A stretch of DNA of 21,418 nucleotides, taken from positions 6,837 to 28,254 of the forward strand of contig DFYA01000108.1 in NCBI GenBank assembly GCA_002382525.1. The letters run 5' to 3'. Origin of the DNA: Opitutaceae bacterium UBA4094. GTDB taxonomy: Bacteria; Verrucomicrobiota; Verrucomicrobiia; Opitutales; Opitutaceae. Of the stretch, positions 15,446-21,418 are shown piece by piece. Made by a program: the position numbers and the translations under genes. The first letter of the stretch is position 1; each line of letters begins with the position of its first letter. A model generated the notes under the pieces. That model was not told the DNA's origin. It saw nothing but the letters and a program-made list of their open reading frames with translations, and searched no databases.

Positions 15446-17212
15446 ATGAAGACTTGGTCCAAGTTCCACATCTCCACGTTGCGCGACAGCCCCGCCGACG
15501 CCGAGATCGCCTCCCACAAACTGCTCATGCGCGCCGGCATCGTGCGCAAACTAGGTGGCGGCCTTTACACTTACATGCCGCTTGGCCTGCGCGTCATGCA
15601 GAAGATCTCGCAGATCTGCCGCGAGGAACTGGAGGTCTCCGACGCCATCGAGCTGTGGATGCCCCACATCCATCCCGTGGAGAACTGGGAGCAGGGGCCG
15701 CGCTGGGCCGCCGCCCGCGAAATCATGTTCCGCGTGGACAGCGCCGGAGCCAACAAAGGCCGCTCCCGCGAACCCGAGTTTGTCCTCGGGCCAACCCACG
15801 AGGAAATCATCACCCCGCTCGTCAAAAACGAGATCACCAGCTACCGCGACCTGCCGAAGAATTTTTATCAGATCGCCACCAAGTTCCGTAACGAGATCCG
15901 CCCGCGTTTCGGCCTCATGCGCGCCCGCGAGTTCGTAATGATGGACTCCTATTCGTTCGACGCGAACGACGAGGGCGCCGTGAAGAGCTACTTCGCGATG
16001 AAGGACGCTTACGCGCGCTTCTTCAAACGCATCGGAGTCACCGCCATCGCGGTCGAGGCGGACACCGGCGTCATGGGCGGCAGCTTCTCCCACGAGTTCA
16101 TGGTTCCGGCCGAGATCGGCGACGACGACGTGATCTACAACGAGGAAAGCGGCTACGCCGCCAATCGCGAGAAGGCCACCAGCGCCCTCGTGCCCGCCGA
16201 TCTCGCCGATGCCGCGCCCGCCGGCACCGTCGAGGAGTTTGCCACGCCCGGCGTGACGACCATCGCGCAACTCGAGGCCGCGCCGTATTCGGTTTCTGGC
16301 GACAAACAGTTCAAGACCCTCGTCTTCATCGGCGACGGAAAACCGTTTCTGGTCATCCTCCGGGGCAACGACGAACTCGAGGAGGCCAAGCTCGGTTCCC
16401 TTGGCTTCTCGCTTACGCGCGCGGCCACCGCCGAGGAGATCGAACCGGTGCTCGGCGCAAAGCCCGGCAGCCTCGGTGCTGTAAAGGGCACGATCAAAGA
16501 CGCGTCCGCGCTGGCCGGCGTGTTTGCCGACCACGCCATTCGCCTCATCGGTAACGGCACGACCGGAGCGAACAAAGACGGTTTCCACCTGCGCAACGTC
16601 AACGTGACCCGGGACCTCGCGATCACGAAGTTCGGCGACTTCCGCCGCGTGCGCCCGGGCGAGCCCGATCCGAAAAACGGTCAGCCGCTTCAAGTGAAAC
16701 GCGGCATCGAAGTCGGCCACATCTTTAAGCTCGGCACCAAGTATTCCGAAAAGTTCGGCGCGGTTTACACCGACGACAACAAACAGAATCACCCGATGGT
16801 CATGGGCTGCTACGGCATTGGCATCAGCCGGACGCTGCAGGCCGTCATCGAGCAGAGCCACGACAACGACGGCATCATCTGGCCGTGGGCGGTCGCGCCG
16901 TTCCAAGTCATCATCACTCTGCTCGATCCGTCCGTCGCGGAGCCCGCCGAACTCGCCAAGAAGCTCGCCACCGTGGCCGAGCAAGCCGGCGCCGACGTCA
17001 TCATCGACGACCGCGAAGAGCGCCCCGGCGTGAAGTTCAAGGACGCCGATCTCATCGGTATTCCGCTGCGGATCACCATCGGCGGCAAAGGCCTCGCGGC
17101 CGGTGTCATCGAACTCAAGTGGCGCTCGAAAAAAGACGTCATCAAGGTGCCCGTGGCCGAGGCCGCCGATCACATCGCGGCGGTCGTGCGCGAAGCGTTT
17201 GCCCAAGCATGA
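15446..17212 (+). CDS. proS: Prolyl-tRNA synthetase, bacterial editing type
   Basis: Class II synthetase that attaches proline to tRNA-Pro. The ATG at 15446 (MKTWSKFHISTLRDSPADAE) matches the usual bacterial start and gives 588 residues. A TTG at 15407 is in frame, but its extra 13 residues do not resemble the family. Motif 1 region: GGLYTYMPLGLRVM. Motif 2 region: FVLGPTHEE, KFRNEIRPRFGLMRAREF. Motif 3: GCYGIGISRTLQAV. Between motifs 2 and 3 lies the YbaK-like insertion domain (about residues 220-385), with the lysine of QFKTLVF and GAKPGSLGAV preserved. It should therefore edit mischarged Ala-tRNA-Pro. The C-terminal anticodon-binding domain (about residues 480-588) includes DDREERPGVKFKDADLIG. 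The stop overlaps the clpS start (ATGA), so translation is coupled. A 213-nt non-coding leader with a REP-like unit precedes it. Confidence 0.97.
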   Translation: MKTWSKFHISTLRDSPADAEIASHKLLMRAGIVRKLGGGLYTYMPLGLRVMQKISQICREELEVSDAIELWMPHIHPVENWEQGPRWAAAREIMFRVDSAGANKGRSREPEFVLGPTHEEIITPLVKNEITSYRDLPKNFYQIATKFRNEIRPRFGLMRAREFVMMDSYSFDANDEGAVKSYFAMKDAYARFFKRIGVTAIAVEADTGVMGGSFSHEFMVPAEIGDDDVIYNEESGYAANREKATSALVPADLADAAPAGTVEEFATPGVTTIAQLEAAPYSVSGDKQFKTLVFIGDGKPFLVILRGNDELEEAKLGSLGFSLTRAATAEEIEPVLGAKPGSLGAVKGTIKDASALAGVFADHAIRLIGNGTTGANKDGFHLRNVNVTRDLAITKFGDFRRVRPGEPDPKNGQPLQVKRGIEVGHIFKLGTKYSEKFGAVYTDDNKQNHPMVMGCYGIGISRTLQAVIEQSHDNDGIIWPWAVAPFQVIITLLDPSVAEPAELAKKLATVAEQAGADVIIDDREERPGVKFKDADLIGIPLRITIGGKGLAAGVIELKWRSKKDVIKVPVAEAADHIAAVVREAFAQA

Positions 17213-17469
17213 GCGTGCAAACCGAACGCAGAGCCCTGTGGCGCGTCGTCTTCCTCAACGACGCGGTTACCCGCATGTCTTATGCGGTGATGGTGCTGCG
17301 CAAGCTATTCGGTTTCGACGAGGAGACGGCGACCAAACACATGCTCGAGGCGCACGAGCAAGGCCGCTCCGTTGTCTGGGTCGGTCAGCGCGAGAATGCG
17401 GAGGCGCATGCGTTTTCTCTTCAACAATGGCACCTCTCCGCCACCCTCGAGCCTCATGAAGCGGGTTGA
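17209..17469 (+). CDS. clpS: ClpS-like adaptor for ClpAP (N-degron recognition), variant pocket
   Basis: ClpS hands substrates with bulky hydrophobic N-terminal residues to the ClpAP protease. The ATG at 17209 overlaps the proS stop and gives 86 residues, normal for a ClpS without a long N-terminal tail. Family pattern: WRVVFLNDAVTRMSYAV (residues 11-27), VLRKLFGFDEETATKHMLEAHEQGRSVV (29-56), then the C-terminal helix. The alpha-amino-binding Asn17 and His49 are kept, but the canonical NDD/NDE triplet reads NDA, so Ala19 replaces the acidic residue (Asp36 in E. coli, Asp49 in Caulobacter) that helps hold the substrate amino group. Met23 of the pocket is kept. The peptide-binding mode may be altered. 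The 3' end overlaps the next gene by 14 nt. clpA is not in the window. Confidence 0.9.
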   Translation: MSVQTERRALWRVVFLNDAVTRMSYAVMVLRKLFGFDEETATKHMLEAHEQGRSVVWVGQRENAEAHAFSLQQWHLSATLEPHEAG

Positions 17470-17929
17470 AGTTCGGCTCAGTATCACGGCGGTCGCGCCG
17501 CTCCTCGATTTGATCAAGTCGGTGGCCGATGAGCTGCGCACTCATCTCGCCGTGCCTTTGGCGTTGAGCGGCACCGACGCGGAGCTGGCGGCGGTGTGGC
17601 GCGACGATTTGTTGGAGTCGCAACGCGACGACTGCGACCGGTTGTTTTCGTTGTTCGACCAGGAGTTTTTTCAGGAAGGCGTGGTCGCCTTCGACCGGGA
17701 CAACGCCGAACCGGTGTTGCGCGCCTGCGCCGCGCTGCGGCTGCGTTTCCGCGAGACGCACCTCGCCCAAGTCGGCGACGACACGCTCGAGGCGTTGGAA
17801 GCGAGCAGCACGATGGGTGAGTTGGACGAAGTCGTTCAAAAAGCCTTCGCGTGTTTCCTGTTTTTGGACGAGTTGCAGAAGATCATCCTCAAGTATCTCG
17901 ACCCGATGGCGGTCGAGGAGGACGAGTAA
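17456..17929 (+). CDS. Small acidic helical protein downstream of clpS (possibly DUF2017-like)
   Basis: The start at the ATG 17456 (MKRVEVRLSITAVAPLLDL) lies inside clpS, a 14-nt overlap, giving 157 residues. Composition is acidic and rich in Leu, Ala and Asp; the pattern suggests long helices (about residues 10-30, 45-70, 85-105, 115-150). No signal peptide, membrane segment or catalytic motif is visible. DUF2017 proteins are known as clpS neighbours in Actinobacteria, and this protein resembles them in size, helicity and position. That assignment comes from context rather than a motif. The overlap implies coupled translation with clpS, so a role near the ClpS/ClpAP system is possible. The gene ends 39 nt before a REP-like inverted pair. 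Confidence 0.75.
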   Translation: MKRVEVRLSITAVAPLLDLIKSVADELRTHLAVPLALSGTDAELAAVWRDDLLESQRDDCDRLFSLFDQEFFQEGVVAFDRDNAEPVLRACAALRLRFRETHLAQVGDDTLEALEASSTMGELDEVVQKAFACFLFLDELQKIILKYLDPMAVEEDE

Positions 17930-17967
17930 GCGACAGGGTGGGGCGGGTTGCGCGCAGTGCAGCAGGT

Positions 17968-18021
17968 GGGAAGCGAGCTTGCTCGCGATGGATCGCAAAA
18001 TCGCGAGCAAGCTCGCTTCCC
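17968..18021. repeat. REP-like inverted pair (BIME-like) after the clpS operon
   Basis: The 28-bp unit at 17968-17995 is identical to the one at 15256-15283. Its first 21 bases (17968-17988) recur as an exact inverted complement at 18001-18021, separated by 12 bases. Together they can form a 21-bp perfect hairpin, and each arm contains the palindrome GCGAGCTTGCTCGC or its complement GCGAGCAAGCTCGC. This head-to-head arrangement matches a bacterial interspersed mosaic element. It starts 39 nt after the last gene of the proS-clpS unit and could act as a transcript 3' stabiliser or terminator, although no T-tract follows. Confidence 0.85.
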
Positions 18022-18524
18022 TCGAAAGCCCTTGTGGTCGTCAAAGAAAGTTCGCGAAGCAAACCCGTGATGAACGGTTGACGGAGTAAGCGGGCGACCT
18101 ACGTTGAGTCCTGACACCCTGCAGTGTTCGAGGCGTTTTCAATAACTGCTCTCTCCTTTGATAAAATTCGGGATCCGGAACGGGTGGTGGAGCGCTAGGC
18201 CGTAAATCGGAAAGCGTGAAGCCGCTCGGAGGAGCCCACCTAGTCAAAAAAAGGTTCTCGAGCCTTTGGGCGCACGGCACAGGTGGGGTGTCACTTTCTT
18301 TCCGGTGGACTGCCGGACTCATTTCGAGGCCGATCTCGCCATCCATTATGCGCACAAGCTTTTTGGAAATCGCGAAACCTTGACTGGTGCGGCGTAGCGT
18401 AGCGCCACACCGGGAGGGGCGGCCTACGTGACGCCGTCCCGGCAGACGGTGACAAGTGACCTGGGGTTCAAAGGGAGGAGAATAGTGCGCGGCGTCGGCA
18501 ATCTAGATGGGAGCCGGACGTCTT
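18022..18524. other. Non-coding stretch between convergent gene blocks
   Basis: About 500 bases lie between the REP pair and the stop of the minus-strand kinase. I see no gene I can support. An imperfect 13-bp direct repeat (GGGCGACCTACGT at 18092-18104, GGGCGGCCTACGT at 18417-18429, 12 of 13 identical) brackets about 310 bases. One plus-strand frame is open from 18206 to a TAG at 18395-18397 and has protein-like composition near its end (GVTFFPVDCRTHFEADLAIH), but has no start codon or recognised family. It may be a gene remnant. A stem-loop lies at 18386-18411. Confidence 0.4.
18386..18411. repeat. Imperfect stem-loop in the convergent intergenic region
   Basis: Arms GGTGCGGCG (18386-18394) and CGCCACACC (18403-18411) pair over nine positions with one mismatch, with an 8-base loop TAGCGTAG that itself holds a TAGCG repeat. 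No T-tract adjoins it. It could be a weak bidirectional terminator for the convergent genes or another intergenic repeat element. Confidence 0.35.
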
Positions 18525-20012
18525 TTATGACGAGTGGGCTTCGGGTTTGACGGGAAGGCTCAGGATAAAGGTAGCGCCATGGCCGGGGCCGTCGCTGCGG
18601 GCGGTGAGGGAGCCGCCAATTTCTTTGGCGGCAAGTGCGCTGCTATGAAGGCCAAAACCGTGGCCATATTTACGGGTGGTGAAGCCGTGGGCAAAAATCC
18701 GGGTCAGGTTTTCAACCGGAATGCCAATGCCATTATCGGTGAGGGTGATGGTGGCAAGAGACTCAGTGGACGTGATTTTGATGATAACTTGTTTATCGGC
18801 CCGCCCGGATTCATCGCAGGCATGCTGCGCATTGCGGACGAGATTCACCAAGGTTTGCAGGACCTTGTTTTTATCGAGGGAGACGGTGGGCTTGGACTGA
18901 TAGTCGCGGACGATCTCGATATCGTGACGGATGAACGAGCCGGTGTTCATGCGCAGGGCATCCTCGATCAAATCGGTGAGCGCGACCGTCTGGACCACGC
19001 CGGAGGTCTTGGCGTAGCTTTGCTGCATGGCCACGATGTCTTTGATGTGGTCGATGTTGTTTTGAAGGCCGTCGAGTTCCGTCATGATCGAGGTTTGCTC
19101 CTTCGCCAGTTCTTCGGCGAGCCTGGCCAGATACGCGGGAATGATCTGTCCCTTGGGATCGTTGGTCAGGTAGCCGGCGAGATCGTCGCGATGCTGTTCC
19201 AGCAGCACGGCGAGTTTGCCGACGCTGGCCACTTTGGAGCGGCGCACCTGGTCGGTGACGAGAGTGGCGGAAACATTGACGCTATTGAGCACGTTGCCGA
19301 CGTTGTGCAGCACGCTGGTCGCAACTTCGGCCATACCAGCTTGGCGGGACGCATCCACGAGCTGTTTGTGGGCGGTTTCCAGTTCCGCTTCCGTGGTTTT
19401 GATCGCGGTGAGGTCGGAGGAGATGCCGGCGGTGCCGATGATTTCGCCGTCCTTGTTTTTCCAAGGCATCTTGGTGGTGAGCATCCATTGGATGCGACCG
19501 TCGAGATACTGCATCTTCTCGGTTTTTCCGACGAGGGGTTCGCCAGTGCGTAGAATGTGCTGTTCGTCCAAGAACGTCTCCCGCGCATGCGATTCGACAA
19601 AAAAATCGAAATCGGTTTTCCCAATCACTTGGGCGGCGTCGACTTGTCCGGAGGCCTTTAAAAGGGACTGACTGAAGCGAACAAAACGCGAGTGGTCGTC
19701 TTTAAAGTAGATGTAGGCCGGGGTGTTTTTCAGGAGCATCTCCAGAAGGGCGCTGGTCTCCCTGAGGGCGTTGGTGGTTTGTTCCAGCTTCCGGTTTTGC
19801 GCCTCCAGCTCCAAGGTTTTGCTGGCCACGATTTGTTGAAGCGCGGCATTTTCCTCCATGGTCGAGTGCCGTTTTGCGGTGCGGTCCTTCTCCCGAGCAA
19901 CAAGCGCCTGGATCGTCTTATCCCGCGCCATGATCGCTTGCTCCGCAGCGGCGAGGCGGGCTGTCAGGCTGGCAACGAGGTCGGCGGGGGCCGGTGGTTC
20001 AGCGGGTTGCAT
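18525..20012 (-). CDS. Soluble PAS-domain sensor histidine kinase (HNVGN-type H box)
   Basis: The preferred start is the ATG at 20012-20010 (MQPAEPPAPADLVASL), giving 495 residues; a GTG at 20033 is also in frame. There is no membrane segment, so it is cytoplasmic. Residues about 10-95 look like a coiled coil. A PAS domain follows (about 90-205: NTPAYIYFKDDHSRFVRFS, then the PAC-like GEIIGTAGISSDLTAIK). The phospho-acceptor is probably His236 in SVLHNVGNVLNSVN, an H box of the HNxGN kind rather than the classical HExxxP. The ATPase domain is complete: N box NLVRNAQHA, G1 DNGIGIP, then FAHGFTTRKYGHGFGLHSS and a C-terminal GHGATFILSLP. It overlaps the upstream FIST gene by 14 nt, so FIST is its probable sensory partner. 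No response regulator or output domain is visible in the window. Confidence 0.92.
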   Translation of the reverse strand: MQPAEPPAPADLVASLTARLAAAEQAIMARDKTIQALVAREKDRTAKRHSTMEENAALQQIVASKTLELEAQNRKLEQTTNALRETSALLEMLLKNTPAYIYFKDDHSRFVRFSQSLLKASGQVDAAQVIGKTDFDFFVESHARETFLDEQHILRTGEPLVGKTEKMQYLDGRIQWMLTTKMPWKNKDGEIIGTAGISSDLTAIKTTEAELETAHKQLVDASRQAGMAEVATSVLHNVGNVLNSVNVSATLVTDQVRRSKVASVGKLAVLLEQHRDDLAGYLTNDPKGQIIPAYLARLAEELAKEQTSIMTELDGLQNNIDHIKDIVAMQQSYAKTSGVVQTVALTDLIEDALRMNTGSFIRHDIEIVRDYQSKPTVSLDKNKVLQTLVNLVRNAQHACDESGRADKQVIIKITSTESLATITLTDNGIGIPVENLTRIFAHGFTTRKYGHGFGLHSSALAAKEIGGSLTARSDGPGHGATFILSLPVKPEAHSS

Positions 20013-21138
20013 GATCGATCCCGATGGCGACACCCGTGAAGGTCTGGTTCATGTGCAGGCCGTCGTATTGTTCTCCATACGTGCTGAAGCCGAAGACCTG
20101 GTTGGCTTTCATGATCTCGCTCATGACCGGCATCATCCCGCTCGCTTCAAATTGCAGCCGACGCGAAATACAATCGCAGCCGATCACTAGGCCGACGTCG
20201 CCAATCAGATTCGCGGCGCGTTGAAACGCGGACCGGGCTGTTGCCGTCGGATCGAGCGCGCGACCTGTGCTCAGGACCACGCCATCTTCCACCACGCAAT
20301 ACAAGGTGAGGCTTTGGTCGGGATTCACGCTGGAGATGGCGCGAACGTATTGATCGCCGCCCATTTCGAGGATGAGCGGGTGCATGGAAAAAACCGCCGT
20401 ATCGAGCTTGTCGATGGCGACGTTCACGTGTTCGGCGTAAACCTCGGCGGAGGGGCGTCCGTTGATTTCGTAAACCACGCGTGTATCCGGATCGGAACGG
20501 GTGACGACGAGGGTGTCGCCAGAGGACGTGAAGTGGGCAAACTTGATCGGCTGGAACGGGAGTTGAGTCTGGAGAAGCGTAAAAACGGCACTGCCGGAGC
20601 GAAAGGCACCGTCCACGTAAACGTGGGTCGCGGGGTTGATGGCTAGGTGGCCGCTGGCGGATCCGCCGACCACAGGGAGGTGGGGGAGATGCCTGTAGAG
20701 CAACGACGTGAGTTGCTCTTCCTTGAGCGAAAGGCCGTCCACCAGCAACAGACCGAACGAACCCAGTGCCGGATGGTCCGCAATGAGGCGCTTGGTGTCG
20801 TGCGCGACAGCCGGCACCCGTGTCTTGAGGGTCGCCAAGTCCACGGCAAAGGGGTGCGCGGTGATATCTCCGGCCAAGCTTATGGCCGTGATGCCCCCGC
20901 TGGTGAAGCCCTCCGGTCCCAGTTGGCCGGCCGCAGTGCAGCCCACGGTGGGAATGGAGCCGAAAGCGGAATTTAACTCGGAGGCGAGTGCGACAAGATC
21001 GTAGTCTGCGGAACAAAAAAACAGAATCAGGCGTGACTGGTCCTGCTCCAGGAGGCTCCGAAGTTCGCTCACGGCGTCGGAGGCGTTGAGGGAAGTCGTG
21101 CGGGCGTGGCGGATTTTAAGGGTGGGGTGGGGTTTCAT
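19999..21138 (-). CDS. FIST domain sensory protein
   Basis: FIST proteins are thought to bind small ligands, possibly amino acids, and feed signalling proteins. The start chosen is the ATG at 21138-21136 (MKPHPTLKIRHARTTSLN), giving 379 residues. The frame is open further upstream, but that part encodes a kinase fragment followed by sequence unlike FIST. The FIST N-terminal domain spans about 15-215, with RLILFFCSADYDLVALASEL, PTVGCTAAGQLGPEGFTSGG and PVVGGSASGHL. The FIST_C domain spans about 225-365, with VVYEINGRPSAEVYAEH, an ALDPTATARSAFQRAA stretch and FGFSTYGEQYDGLHMNQTF near the end. No signal peptide or membrane helix, so cytoplasmic. The stop lies inside the kinase gene (14-nt overlap), pointing to one two-gene signalling unit. 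No Shine-Dalgarno sequence precedes the start. Confidence 0.92.
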   Translation of the reverse strand: MKPHPTLKIRHARTTSLNASDAVSELRSLLEQDQSRLILFFCSADYDLVALASELNSAFGSIPTVGCTAAGQLGPEGFTSGGITAISLAGDITAHPFAVDLATLKTRVPAVAHDTKRLIADHPALGSFGLLLVDGLSLKEEQLTSLLYRHLPHLPVVGGSASGHLAINPATHVYVDGAFRSGSAVFTLLQTQLPFQPIKFAHFTSSGDTLVVTRSDPDTRVVYEINGRPSAEVYAEHVNVAIDKLDTAVFSMHPLILEMGGDQYVRAISSVNPDQSLTLYCVVEDGVVLSTGRALDPTATARSAFQRAANLIGDVGLVIGCDCISRRLQFEASGMMPVMSEIMKANQVFGFSTYGEQYDGLHMNQTFTGVAIGIDHATR

Positions 21139-21255
21139 ATGCCAAGGCGGGTGTGACAGCTCAAGGTCCGGAATTTTTGTCGAGGGCCGTGCGGACTGTG
21201 TCTGTGAGCGACTGCGGCCGGTAGGAACGTGTCTCGGCTCGGAGGCGCCTTCGAT

Positions 21256-21390
21256 GCCCACACGTTCGATGGCGATGTTCAATGTGATGCCATCGGGCAT
21301 CGCGTCGCGTGTATTCACCAGGAGATTCATCAGCACCTGCGTGTTCAGCAACCAGGAGGTGATCGACCGCCGGACCATTGACCGCACTCA
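21256..21390 (-). pseudogene. Fragment of a histidine-kinase ATPase domain
   Basis: Read on the minus strand, positions 21342-21256 encode TQVLMNLLVNTRDAMPDG followed by ITLNIAIERVG. This is the N box of a histidine-kinase ATPase domain, for which the usual text is close to QVLMNLLVNARDAMPDGGTL. The frame is closed upstream by a TGA at 21390-21388, and downstream the sequence loses all kinase character before the FIST start at 21138. No G1 or G2 box follows. It therefore looks like a broken remnant of a kinase gene, cut on both sides. The rest of the gene, if any, would lie beyond the right edge. The 118 bases between it and the FIST start show nothing recognisable. Confidence 0.6.
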
Positions 21391-21418
21391 GGTTGCCGCC
21401 GAAATGGCAGACATGCTC

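Noticed and set aside
15551..17206. 551-codon minus-strand frame opposite proS
   Set aside because: It mirrors proS codon usage, has no motif or signal, and proS is certain on the plus strand.
18041..18355. 104-codon minus-strand frame in the intergenic region
   Set aside because: Proline/arginine-rich, no family resemblance, no plausible start signal, and it overlaps the repeat-bearing region.
18022..18524. CRISPR array or attachment site
   Set aside because: Repeats here are only two imperfect 13-mers with irregular spacing and no integrase or tRNA gene; there is no array periodicity.
18534..19553. 339-codon plus-strand frame opposite the kinase
   Set aside because: The minus-strand kinase has all its domains in order; the plus frame has no recognisable domain.

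Overview
The window is a high-GC, densely coding bacterial chromosome segment. It looks like a member of the Verrucomicrobiota, probably Opitutaceae-like. That placement is an inference from GC content, the mixture of protein families, the gene order and the near absence of Shine-Dalgarno sequences; no marker RNA gene is present to prove it. I see no IS element, CRISPR array, tRNA or rRNA.

Layout. (1) 1-2097, minus strand: the N-terminal 699 residues of leucyl-tRNA synthetase (leuS), running off the left edge. (2) 2101-10786, plus strand: a tightly packed probable operon whose first start codon lies only 3 bp from the divergent leuS start. It encodes an active HtrA-type protease, a second HtrA-like protein whose catalytic triad is gone, riboflavin synthase, a family-4-like uracil-DNA glycosylase, OpgG, an unassigned tail-anchored-looking protein, and OpgH. 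(3) 10853-15232, plus: a small DoxX/YkgB-like membrane protein, the GTPase Obg, a stand-alone protein resembling the GspE/PilB N-terminal (MshEN) domain, a PilB/GspE assembly ATPase, and a TPR lipoprotein. (4) 15446-17929, plus: proS, clpS and a small helical protein, all overlapping. (5) 17930-18524: a non-coding stretch with a REP-like inverted pair; a single copy of the same 28-bp unit lies upstream of proS. (6) 18525-21138, minus: a FIST-domain sensor followed by a soluble PAS histidine kinase with an HNVGN-type H box, overlapping and so probably coupled. Behind them at the right edge lies a fragment of another histidine-kinase ATPase domain.

How the genes fit together. Region 2 is rich in envelope functions: periplasmic quality control (HtrA plus a dead paralogue) and osmoregulated periplasmic glucan synthesis (OpgG, OpgH and the protein between them). 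Region 3 pairs a pilus or secretion motor ATPase with a detached N-terminal-like domain. Region 4 couples translation (ProRS) with an N-degron adaptor (ClpS). Region 6 is a candidate ligand-sensing FIST/kinase pair without a response regulator in view.

No wholly new system is proven here. The best candidates for something undescribed are the active/dead HtrA pair, the OpgG-X-OpgH arrangement with a possibly split OpgH N-terminus, the FIST/kinase pair, and residue losses in the uracil glycosylase (two of four Fe-S cysteines) and in ClpS (one alpha-amino-binding residue).
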